From Streptomyces cellulosae (GTDB taxonomy: Bacteria > Actinomycetota > Actinomycetes > Streptomycetales > Streptomycetaceae), in NCBI RefSeq assembly GCF_000721105.1, contig NZ_JOEV01000046.1, forward strand, positions 1 to 64,000: a stretch of 64,000 nucleotides of DNA, written 5' to 3'. The translations under genes and the position numbers were made by a program. Position 1 is the stretch's first letter. Each line of letters opens with the position of its first letter. Positions 54,564 through 61,805 of the stretch are shown in pieces. The notes below the pieces were generated by a model. The model was given only the letters and a program-made list of their open reading frames with translations, did not search any database and was not told the DNA's origin.

Positions 54564-55625
54564 ATGGTCGACACCATGGCTCTGTTGCCCCCCTTCATCC
54601 GTACGGCCAGGACGCACCTGATCCACGTGCGCCCCGCCCCCGGACTGCCCGCCACCCCCACCGCCGACGCCGCCGCCGATGACGAGGTACTCCTCGACGC
54701 GCCCGACGACCGGCTCGGCCGCGCGCTGGTCGCCGCCGCCCAGGGCGAACACGGCCCCGCCGCCGCGCTGCTCGCCGCCACCCGCACCCACGCGGACTGG
54801 GAGATGCGCGATCGCTACGCGCGAAGACTCGCCGCCTTCGCCCGCTCCCGCGACGAGTGGTACGAGAACTGGCGTACGGCCGCCCCGCAGGACCCGGACG
54901 CCCTGCTGATCGGCGCCCAGCTCGCCGTGGAGAGGGCGTGGCCGTCCCCGGCCCGCGCGGAACTGCTGCGCGAGGTGGGTCCGCTGATCACGGCCGCCGC
55001 GCACGGCGACATGCGTGACCCGGTGCCGTGGCGGATCGCGCTGGACCACGCGCGCGGCTCGAACGCCGGGCACACGTACTTCGGCGAGCTGTGGGAGGCC
55101 GCGGTCCGCCGCGCCCCGCACCACTACGGCTGCCATGTGGCGGCCCTGCGCTACCTCGCCTCCTCCAGGCGGGGCGGCTCCCACCTGGCATGCTTCGACT
55201 TCGCCGAGCGGGCCGCCCAGGACGCCCCGGCGGACTCGCTCGTCCAGGCGCTGCCCGCCCGGGCGGCCTTCTCCTGCCTGACCGACGGCCGCGCCCGGGC
55301 GATACCGCGGGTGCGGCTGGACGCGGCCGCCGACCGCGCGATCGCGCTCTCCGCCCGGTTCCCGGCGGCAGACCCCTGGCCCGCCGAGGTCCGCAACAAG
55401 CTCATGTACGTGCTCGTACGACTGGAGCGGTGGACGGACGCCGAAGAACAACTGCGGCTGATCGGGCCGTACGCCACCTCCTTTCCCTGGGCCCGGTTCG
55501 CGGACGACCCTCTCGCCCGGTTCCTGGAGATCCGCGCCGAGATCCGCGCCGAGGTGCGCCGGCGGACCGCCTTCGGCCATCCACGGAGTGAGCACGGCGG
55601 ACGAACTCGCTCGCGGGACCATTAG
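54564..55625 (+). CDS. Uncharacterised helical-repeat (TPR-like) protein
   Basis: 353 aa from ATG 54564; ATGs at 54453 and 54576 are also in frame and the ribosome site is weak, so the start is uncertain. The protein is rich in Ala, Arg and Trp and made of amphipathic helices with TPR-like pairs, for example LGRALVAAAQGEHGPAAALLA and DAEEQLRLIGPYATSFP. No catalytic motif is seen. Function unknown; the LON gene follows 11 bp later, from its own promoter. Confidence 0.7.
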   Translation: MVDTMALLPPFIRTARTHLIHVRPAPGLPATPTADAAADDEVLLDAPDDRLGRALVAAAQGEHGPAAALLAATRTHADWEMRDRYARRLAAFARSRDEWYENWRTAAPQDPDALLIGAQLAVERAWPSPARAELLREVGPLITAAAHGDMRDPVPWRIALDHARGSNAGHTYFGELWEAAVRRAPHHYGCHVAALRYLASSRRGGSHLACFDFAERAAQDAPADSLVQALPARAAFSCLTDGRARAIPRVRLDAAADRAIALSARFPAADPWPAEVRNKLMYVLVRLERWTDAEEQLRLIGPYATSFPWARFADDPLARFLEIRAEIRAEVRRRTAFGHPRSEHGGRTRSRDH

Positions 55626-55628
55626 GCT
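55623..55628 (+). promoter_or_regulatory. Candidate -10 element for the LON-domain gene
   Basis: TAGGCT overlaps the stop codon of the upstream gene and lies eight bases before the GTG at 55637, again with no ribosome site between: a probable leaderless start. Confidence 0.45.
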
Positions 55629-55636
55629 CTTGCGTC

Positions 55637-56377
55637 GTGACCACCGTGCGGCTCCCGCTCTTCCCCCTGAACTCGGTGTTGTTCCCGGGGCTTGTGCTTC
55701 CTCTGAACATCTTCGAGGAGCGCTATCGCGCCATGATGCGCGAGCTGCTGAAGACCCCCGAGGACGAATCGCGCCGGTTCGGCGTCGTGGCGATCCGCGA
55801 CGGCCACGAGGTGGCGTCCACCGCGCCGGGCATGCCGGACCAGACGACCGTGATCGAGCGCGGTCCCGCGGCCGGCTTCGGCGACGATCCCGTCAAGGCG
55901 TTCCACGGCGTCGGCTGCATCGCGGACGCGGCGACCATCCGGGAGCGGGACGACGGCACCTTCGAGGTCCTGGCGACCGGCACGACGCGGGTGCGCCTGC
56001 TGTCCGTCGACGCCTCGGGCCCGTTCCTGACGGCGGAGCTGGAGGAGCTGGCGGAGGATCCGGGCGACGGGGCCGGGGCGCTGGCCCAGGGGGTGCTGCG
56101 GTCCTTCCGCCAGTACCAGAAGCGCCTCGCGGGCGCCCGGGAACGGTCCTTGTCGACGGGGGCGGAGCTGCCGGACGAACCGACCGTGGTCTCCTATCTG
56201 GTGGCCGCGGCGATGATGCTGGACACCCCGACGAAGCAGCGTCTGCTGCAAGCCCCGGACACCGCGTCCCGGCTGCGCGACGAACTGAAACTCCTTCGCT
56301 CGGAGACCTCGATCATCCGTAACCTGCCGTCGTTGCCCGCGTCGGAACTGACCCGCGGGCCGACAAGTCTCAACTGA
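55637..56377 (+). CDS. LON N-terminal substrate-binding domain protein
   Basis: 246 aa, GTG start. It opens LPLFPLNSVLFPGLVLPLNIFEERYR, the typical LON/PUA-like domain signature, and continues with VGCIADAATIRERDDGTF. No AAA+ or protease domain is present, unlike full-length Lon. Stand-alone LON-domain proteins are common in actinomycetes; they may bind or deliver proteins, but a role is not established. The C-terminal part is helical. Confidence 0.85.
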   Translation: MTTVRLPLFPLNSVLFPGLVLPLNIFEERYRAMMRELLKTPEDESRRFGVVAIRDGHEVASTAPGMPDQTTVIERGPAAGFGDDPVKAFHGVGCIADAATIRERDDGTFEVLATGTTRVRLLSVDASGPFLTAELEELAEDPGDGAGALAQGVLRSFRQYQKRLAGARERSLSTGAELPDEPTVVSYLVAAAMMLDTPTKQRLLQAPDTASRLRDELKLLRSETSIIRNLPSLPASELTRGPTSLN

Positions 56378-56381
56378 CGCA

Positions 56382-56478
56382 GGACCCTCTGGGACCTCTG
56401 GGACCACTGGGACCACTGGACCCCTGAGGACCTGTGGGACCTGTGGGACCTGAGGGCCTTGGGACCTTTGGATCTTTG
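56382..56478. repeat. Array of about ten 9-bp units upstream of ybaK
   Basis: Degenerate direct repeats of GGGACCTCT/GGGACCACT type run from 56382 to 56478, in the 124-bp gap after the LON gene. No other feature is seen in this gap. Confidence 0.8.
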
Positions 56479-56501
56479 GCGACGGACGGGATCAGGCCAC
56501 G

Positions 56502-57005
56502 ATGGCGAAGAAGGCGAAGAAGCAGAACCAGTCGGGAGGCACCCCGGCGACGGTGGCCCTGACGGCCGCGGGGGTGCCGTACACGGTCCACTCCTACGAC
56601 CACGACCCCTCCCACCCGTCCTACGGCGAGGAGGCGGCCGAGGCGATGGGCGTCTCGCCGGAACGGGTGTTCAAGACGCTGGTGGCGGACGTCGACGGGG
56701 CGCTGACGGTCGCCGTCGTCCCGGTGGCGGGCCAGCTGGACCTCAAGGCGCTGGCGTCGGCGGTGGGCGGCAAACGCGCCACGATGGCCGACCCGGCCCT
56801 CGCCGAACGCACCACGGGCTATGTGCGCGGCGGCATCTCCCCCCTCGGCCAACGCAAGAAGCTCCCCACAGTCCTCGACGCCTCTGCCTCCGCCCACCGC
56901 ACGATCTGCGTCTCGGCGGGCCGCCGCGGCCTGGAGCTCGAACTCTCCCCGGACGACTTGGCCAAGCTCACGGACGCGGTGGTGGCACCGGTCGGACGGG
57001 CGTGA
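56502..57005 (+). CDS. ybaK: Cys-tRNA(Pro)/Cys-tRNA(Cys) deacylase YbaK
   Basis: 167 aa. It opens with a basic AKKAKKQNQ segment and has the INS/YbaK fold: TPATVALTAAGVPYTVHSYDHDP, ERVFKTLVADVDG with the catalytic Lys at about 59, and GGISPLGQRKKLPTVLD. It hydrolyses Cys mischarged on tRNA(Pro), improving translation accuracy. Stands alone after the 9-bp array. Confidence 0.92.
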   Translation: MAKKAKKQNQSGGTPATVALTAAGVPYTVHSYDHDPSHPSYGEEAAEAMGVSPERVFKTLVADVDGALTVAVVPVAGQLDLKALASAVGGKRATMADPALAERTTGYVRGGISPLGQRKKLPTVLDASASAHRTICVSAGRRGLELELSPDDLAKLTDAVVAPVGRA

Positions 57006-57052
57006 CCTCCCGCCGTTGACGGGGTGCCCCTTCGGCCGTCGGTCGTCGGCCG

Positions 57053-57185
57053 TCGGGCACAGGCGGTCGGGCGCCGGGGGCCTGCCGCTTCGGGCATCGG
57101 GCACAGGCGGTCGGGCGCCGGGGGCCTGCCGCTTCCGGCGCGGCGGGCGCAAGCCGCCGGGCGCGTCGGGGGCCTGCCGCTTCGG
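57053..57185. repeat. Two and a half copies of a 44-bp direct repeat
   Basis: A 39-bp stretch starting TCGGGCACAGGCGG at 57053 recurs exactly at 57097 (44-bp period); a partial third copy containing GGGGGCCTGCCGCTTCGG lies at 57168-57185. The 276-bp gap (57006-57281) is between convergent ybaK and a membrane protein gene. The repeats may serve as terminators; no gene is seen. Confidence 0.85.
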
Positions 57186-57281
57186 CCGACAGGTGGACGC
57201 CTTCCTCTGACGCGGGCGGGGTGTCGGGAAGGGGCGCTCCCGCCACGGCGCCGCCCCGCCCGGCCGGAGCCGGGCACCCGT

Positions 57282-58004
57282 TCAGCCCAGCGGGGCTCCG
57301 TACGGGTCCTTCGGAACGGGACCCTCCTGATAAGGGCCCTGCGGCTCCGGATCCCGGGGTCCGAACAGTGCCGTCAGGCCCAGGTGCACCACCAGCGCCG
57401 CCAGCGGCCACGCCAGCAGCGCGCCCTTGGCGCCCAGCTTCAGCGGGGCGGAGAAGGTCACTCCCTTGCCCACGGACTTCGCATGGGCGACCACGTCCTG
57501 GGCGGGACCGAGCCACTCCCCGAGCCGCCAGGCCAGCAACGAGCCCAGCAGGCCGCCGATACCCAGCGCCACCACCAGCGGCACGCCCCCGCGCCGTCGC
57601 ACCAGGAAGACCAGGAGGGCGCTCACGAAGCCGAAGGCCAGCCCCAGCAGAGTGAACGTTCCGTCGACGCCGACCGCCTGCTCGCCCTCGGTGTCCTTCA
57701 GGTAGACGACCCAGTTCTTGCCGACCACGTCGCCCACCAGGGGAACGTGCGGGGCCAGCCACCACCACAGCGCGCCCAGCAGCGCCCCGGTGACCGCCAC
57801 CGCCACCAGGGTCACGGCGGCCTCCCGCAACTCGGTCTTCATCCCGGGCCCGTCCTGTCCGTACGAAACGTGCGCACCGTACGACGCGTCAGACGCATCC
57901 GACGCATCCGGCTCAGGAGCCGCGTACCCGGGAGGCGGCCCCTGCCACGCACTGTGGGCGGGCTGTTCGTGGGGCGGCGGAGGAGGAGTCAACGGTGCGG
58001 TCAC
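57282..58004 (-). CDS. Uncharacterised four-span membrane protein
   Basis: 240 aa from GTG 58004. Residues 1-50 are Pro-rich and polar; four membrane spans follow (about 60-82, 120-142, 148-166, 195-215), separated by an extracytoplasmic loop around PHVPLVGDVVGKNWVVYLKDTEGEQ. The C-terminal 25 residues are again Pro-rich. It resembles small uncharacterised actinobacterial membrane families (DUF2567-like), but I cannot confirm the family. It lies 34 bp downstream of an ABC permease gene on the same strand. Confidence 0.75.
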   Translation of the reverse strand: MTAPLTPPPPPHEQPAHSAWQGPPPGYAAPEPDASDASDASYGAHVSYGQDGPGMKTELREAAVTLVAVAVTGALLGALWWWLAPHVPLVGDVVGKNWVVYLKDTEGEQAVGVDGTFTLLGLAFGFVSALLVFLVRRRGGVPLVVALGIGGLLGSLLAWRLGEWLGPAQDVVAHAKSVGKGVTFSAPLKLGAKGALLAWPLAALVVHLGLTALFGPRDPEPQGPYQEGPVPKDPYGAPLG

Positions 58005-58038
58005 CCCGATATCGTGCCAGGCGTGTCTGTGCGGCGCC

Positions 58039-58860
58039 TCACCGGACGGCTGCCCGGCGGTACGCCCAGGTGGCGACGGCCAGCGACACCACGCCGACTC
58101 CCGCGCAGACGGCGAGATCACCGAGCACGAAGGCCCAGTCGGGGTGCGGTCCGAAGGTGCGGGCGAAGGCTTCCACCCCGTACGTCGACGGCAGCAGGTC
58201 CCGTGTGAAGCGCACCGCCTCGGGCATCCGGTCCGCGGGCAGCACCCCCAGCAGCAGCGCCGCCGACATGCCGAGCTGGCCGAGCAGCGTGGCCAGTTCC
58301 GGACGCGGCGCCAGCAGCCCGAGCGCGGCCCCGAGCCCGGCGAGCGCGGCGCCCGCGAGCGGGATGACGGCGACGAGGATCCACAGGTGGGTCAGCGGAA
58401 GCCCGAACAGCACGGACCCGAACACCGCGGTCACCACGGTCCCCGGCACGGTGAAGGAGGCGTACGCGCCCGCCGCGCCCAGCACCACCGCGGCCGGCGG
58501 CACGGGCAGGGTGGCGTAGTGGTCGAGCCCGCCACTGCCCCGCAGCTGTCCGAAGTACTGCGCGAGCAGGTTCAGCGCGACGAAGGCGACGACGAGCACC
58601 GCCGAGCCGGCGACCACCGCCTGCGCCTCGCCGCCGCCGTCCACGACCCCGCGCATCAGGATCATGATCCCGACGGACTGGAAGGTCGCCACGAACAGCA
58701 GCGGGATGCGCGCGACCCGCGCCCGGGACAGCTGCGCCCGGTACACGGCCACCAGCGCGGGCCACAGCCGCGCGCGGGGGCCGAGCTCGGCCGCTTCCCG
58801 GGCCGGCCCCTCCACGGCCAGGGCGCTGCCCGGCAGAGCCTCGGCGGGTACGACACTCAC
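58039..58860 (-). CDS. ABC-2 type transporter permease
   Basis: 273 aa, GTG start, GGGGAG nine bases upstream. About six hydrophobic segments, with a conserved LRGSGGLDHYATLPVPPAAVVLGAA region typical of ABC-2 permeases. It forms the membrane part of an exporter with the ATPase encoded 100 bp upstream. Cargo is unknown; drug or lipid efflux are common for this class. Confidence 0.88.
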   Translation of the reverse strand: MSVVPAEALPGSALAVEGPAREAAELGPRARLWPALVAVYRAQLSRARVARIPLLFVATFQSVGIMILMRGVVDGGGEAQAVVAGSAVLVVAFVALNLLAQYFGQLRGSGGLDHYATLPVPPAAVVLGAAGAYASFTVPGTVVTAVFGSVLFGLPLTHLWILVAVIPLAGAALAGLGAALGLLAPRPELATLLGQLGMSAALLLGVLPADRMPEAVRFTRDLLPSTYGVEAFARTFGPHPDWAFVLGDLAVCAGVGVVSLAVATWAYRRAAVR

Positions 58861-58960
58861 CTCGTGTGGCTCCCCTCTCTCGGTCTCACTCCGGCAGTCG
58901 TCCTGTTTCGTACGGATGCGATCGTCCGGGTGCTCACGGTGTTCATGGTGTTCATGGTGT

Positions 58961-59980
58961 TCAGGCCTTCACCAGCCCCTGCTGCGCCGCGCCGCCCAGG
59001 GCCAGGTACACGTCCTCCAGGCTGGGCGTGGCGAGCGTGAAGTCGTCCAGCGCGGCGAACGCGGCCCCGCCGGTGACGGTGGCGACGACCGCGCGGGCCT
59101 CGTCCGGGGCGAGCCTGAGCGTCCAGCGGCGTCCGGCCTCCACGGCCCGGTCGCGCAGCGCGGCCACCTCGGGGACGTGCAGCGGGGCCGTCTCGCGCCA
59201 CACCAGGTCGACCCGCACCTCGCCGGCGACCTGCTCCTTGAGGCCGGTCGGGGTGTCGCAGGCGATCACTCGGCCCCGGTCGAGGACGGCGACCCGGTCG
59301 AGCACGGTCTCGGCCTCGATGACGTTGTGGGTGACGAGCAGCACCGTCGCGCCGTGCTCGGCCCGCCGCCGGTCCACGGCGCCCCACACCGCGCGCCGCG
59401 CCACCGGGTCCATGCCGGTGGTCGGCTCGTCGAGCACGAGCAACGGCCGCCGGCCCACCAGCGCGGCGGCGAAGCAGGCCAGTCGGCGCTGACCGCCGGA
59501 CAGCTTCTTCAAGGGACGGCCGGCCAACGGCGTGAGACCGAGCTCGTCCAGTACGGCGTCCCGTTCGGCCCGCGCCCGTGCCGCCTCCAGCCCGCGCAGC
59601 CGGCCGGTGGTCTCGGCGGCGAGGGAGACGGTGAGTTCGTCGAGGGCGGTGGACTCCTGGCCCAGGTAGGCGAGGATCCGGGAGGCCCGCTCCGGGTGGC
59701 GCACGATGTCGTGCCCGAGGATCTCCACGCTCCCGCTGTCGGGCCGCATCAGCCCGGTCAGCTGCCGGACGAGAGTGGTCTTCCCGGCGCCGTTCGGCCC
59801 GAGCAGCCCGAAGATCTCACCGCGCCGGATGTCCAGCCGTACGTCGTCGGTGGCCCTCACCTCGGGCGTCGCGGGAACACCGCGCCGGCCTCGTACGGCG
59901 GGGTAGGTCTTGGTCAGCCCGCGCACGGCGCACACGACATCACCACCGTGCCGAAGTGCCTGTGCCGCGCGCGTACTCAC
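58961..59980 (-). CDS. ABC transporter ATP-binding protein
   Basis: 339 aa from GTG 59980. Walker A GLLGPNGAGKTT near 60, signature LSGGQRR near 160, Walker B LLVLDEPTTGMD near 180, and H-loop VTHNV. The DrrA-type C-terminal extension (about 235-339) ends EDVYLALGG. Partner of the downstream permease. The 3' end contains a triple GTGTTCATG-like repeat (58938-58965) running into the gap. Confidence 0.92.
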   Translation of the reverse strand: MSTRAAQALRHGGDVVCAVRGLTKTYPAVRGRRGVPATPEVRATDDVRLDIRRGEIFGLLGPNGAGKTTLVRQLTGLMRPDSGSVEILGHDIVRHPERASRILAYLGQESTALDELTVSLAAETTGRLRGLEAARARAERDAVLDELGLTPLAGRPLKKLSGGQRRLACFAAALVGRRPLLVLDEPTTGMDPVARRAVWGAVDRRRAEHGATVLLVTHNVIEAETVLDRVAVLDRGRVIACDTPTGLKEQVAGEVRVDLVWRETAPLHVPEVAALRDRAVEAGRRWTLRLAPDEARAVVATVTGGAAFAALDDFTLATPSLEDVYLALGGAAQQGLVKA

Positions 59981-60081
59981 AAGGGACGAGCCTACGGGGT
60001 CGACGGCGCGGGCCCTCTCCCGGGTGGGCCCATAACGGTACAACCGCCGGTAAAAACGCTGCCGGGCTCAGCGCACCCGCC

Positions 60082-61311
60082 TCACTCGCCGGCAGGCGCG
60101 TGCTCCGTCGCCGTCCGTACGTCGATCTCGCGCCAGAACCCGGCCCGGATCGCATACCGGTCATGCTCGTCGATCTGGTCGTCCTTGTGCGCGAGCAGAC
60201 CGAACCGGGCGGCGTAGCGCAGCAGCTCGCCGTCGATGCGGTGCGGGATGCGCGGGTACATCGCGGACAGTTTCTGCAGGTGGCCCTGGTCGCCCAGCCG
60301 CTCCATCCAGCGCCGCGCGAAGACCTGTCCCACCTCGAAGGGGTCCCCGCCGACCGTGGTGATGTCCTCCTCCCGGTCGGCCCACCGCTGCTCCGCCGTG
60401 GTCAGCTGCGCCAGCGTCGGCATGGAGGCGGCCTCGGGAGGCTCCGAGGCGCCACCGGGCCGGTCGACCCAGCCCTTGTCGGAGGACCAGCGCAGGGTCG
60501 CCGTCGTGGGCGGCTGGGCGGGCTGGATCCCGGGAGCCCGCAGCGCGGCCAGGTCCTTGGGGGTGGGGACGCCCTTCGGCGCGGGCACGCGCTGCTCACT
60601 GCCGTTCTCGGAGGCAGGTGCCGCCGGGGCGTGCTCGCCCTCGTCCGTGGGCCGCTCGGTCCCCGAGGAGAGCGCGGACTCGGGCAGCGGCGCCGACAGG
60701 ATCGCGGCGATCTCGGGGCGCGGCGCGGGCGCCGGCGCGCAGATCCCGCCGAGTTCCTTGGCGCGGACGGCCTTGGTGATCCACGTACGGTCCAGGACGC
60801 GCCGCTCGTCGGCCTCGGCGACCAGGTCCTCGGACTGGTTGTAGTCGCCGTCGGCGGCCTGTACGGCCCACAGGTGTACGGCGACACCGTGCTCCTTGGC
60901 GGCCATCATGCCCGGCAGCAGATCTCCGTCGCCGGTCACCAGGACGACGTCGGAGCAGGCACGGTTGCGGGCCAGCTCGGTCAGCTCGGCGTGCATCGCG
61001 GCGTCCACGCCCTTCTGCGCCCAGCGGCCGTCGCTGCGGGTCAGGGCGCCGAGCCGGACGGTGACCCGGGGCATCACGCGCAGTCTGCGGTGTTCGGGCT
61101 GCGGGACACGGTCGGGGGCGCCGTCGAACCAGTAGATGCGCAGCAGCGGCCGCTCCGTGTCGGATTCGGCGCGTTCACGCAACCCGTGGATGAGGGCGGT
61201 GTGATCCACGGTGATCCGGGACCGTGAGGGCTCCCCGGCGAGGAGACTCGCGGCGGCCCCCAGCAGATACCCGGCGTCCACCAGGACGATGCAGCGGTCC
61301 ACACGACTCAC
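60082..61311 (-). CDS. NYN domain protein (LabA/DUF88-type) with C-terminal winged helix
   Basis: 409 aa, GTG start. N-terminal NYN PIN-like nuclease domain (about 1-170): Asp in IVLVDAGYLLG (about 12), KGVDAAMHAELTELA, and VTGDGDLLPGM supply the acidic residues expected for metal binding. A long Pro/Ala-rich linker (about 195-290) joins a C-terminal helical or winged-helix domain (about 325-400). Members are candidate RNases or RNA-binding proteins. Function in Streptomyces is unknown. Confidence 0.85.
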   Translation of the reverse strand: MSRVDRCIVLVDAGYLLGAAASLLAGEPSRSRITVDHTALIHGLRERAESDTERPLLRIYWFDGAPDRVPQPEHRRLRVMPRVTVRLGALTRSDGRWAQKGVDAAMHAELTELARNRACSDVVLVTGDGDLLPGMMAAKEHGVAVHLWAVQAADGDYNQSEDLVAEADERRVLDRTWITKAVRAKELGGICAPAPAPRPEIAAILSAPLPESALSSGTERPTDEGEHAPAAPASENGSEQRVPAPKGVPTPKDLAALRAPGIQPAQPPTTATLRWSSDKGWVDRPGGASEPPEAASMPTLAQLTTAEQRWADREEDITTVGGDPFEVGQVFARRWMERLGDQGHLQKLSAMYPRIPHRIDGELLRYAARFGLLAHKDDQIDEHDRYAIRAGFWREIDVRTATEHAPAGE

Positions 61312-61523
61312 CCTCTTCCCGGGAGATTTGCTTCGGGCTTGCTTCGAGTCTGCCCGACCACGCGGGGGTTAACGGCCCGAACTCGATCTTCGGCGTGGCG
61401 TTTCGGGAGTTCGCACGCCGACGAACCCTGTCACAGACGGTAATTATCCGACATGCGCCCTCTGTCAGCCTATGTGAATCTGGTCCCGGCCCTGGCCCTT
61501 AGATCCCCACAGGAGGCAGCACC

Positions 61524-61688
61524 ATGGCCAAGAACAGGAAGCAGGACCGAAAGCAGTCCCAGTCCGAGCGTGGTCAGCAGGTGACCCAGCCGTCGTCGAT
61601 GGAGACGCAGGCCGAGGAGCGCGCCACCCAGATGACACCGGGTGACATGGCGCCCAAGGGGCGTAAGAAGCGCTTCGGTCACAACTGA
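61524..61688 (+). CDS. 54-aa basic hydrophilic protein
   Basis: 54 aa, too short for routine gene calling. It has a strong AGGAGG ribosome site eight bases before the ATG. The protein is nearly all polar, starting AKNRKQDRKQSQSERGQQ and ending MAPKGRKKRFGHN; no fold or family is recognised. Basic ends and an acidic TQAEERATQ centre suggest a nucleic-acid-binding or ribosome-associated role, which is speculative. A very strong terminator follows 38 bp after the stop. Confidence 0.75.
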   Translation: MAKNRKQDRKQSQSERGQQVTQPSSMETQAEERATQMTPGDMAPKGRKKRFGHN

Positions 61689-61726
61689 CATCCGTGTGAC
61701 GGGTTGTTGCAGCCCGGCCACAACAC

Positions 61727-61760
61727 CGAGGGGCGCATCCGCGTACGGATGCGCCCCTCG
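61727..61760. terminator. Strong terminator between the 54-aa gene and dnaE
   Basis: CGAGGGGCGCATCCG (61727-61741) and its exact complement (61746-61760) form a 15-bp stem with a 4-base loop, between convergent genes. Confidence 0.92.
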
Positions 61761-61805
61761 CGCACATCAAGTGTCCGGCCGCCGACGGCCCGGAGATCCC
61801 GCGGA

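Noticed and set aside
1604..57185. CRISPR array
   Set aside because: The tandem repeats seen at 1604, 14394, 56382 and 57053 have no unique spacers of even length and no cas genes are nearby.
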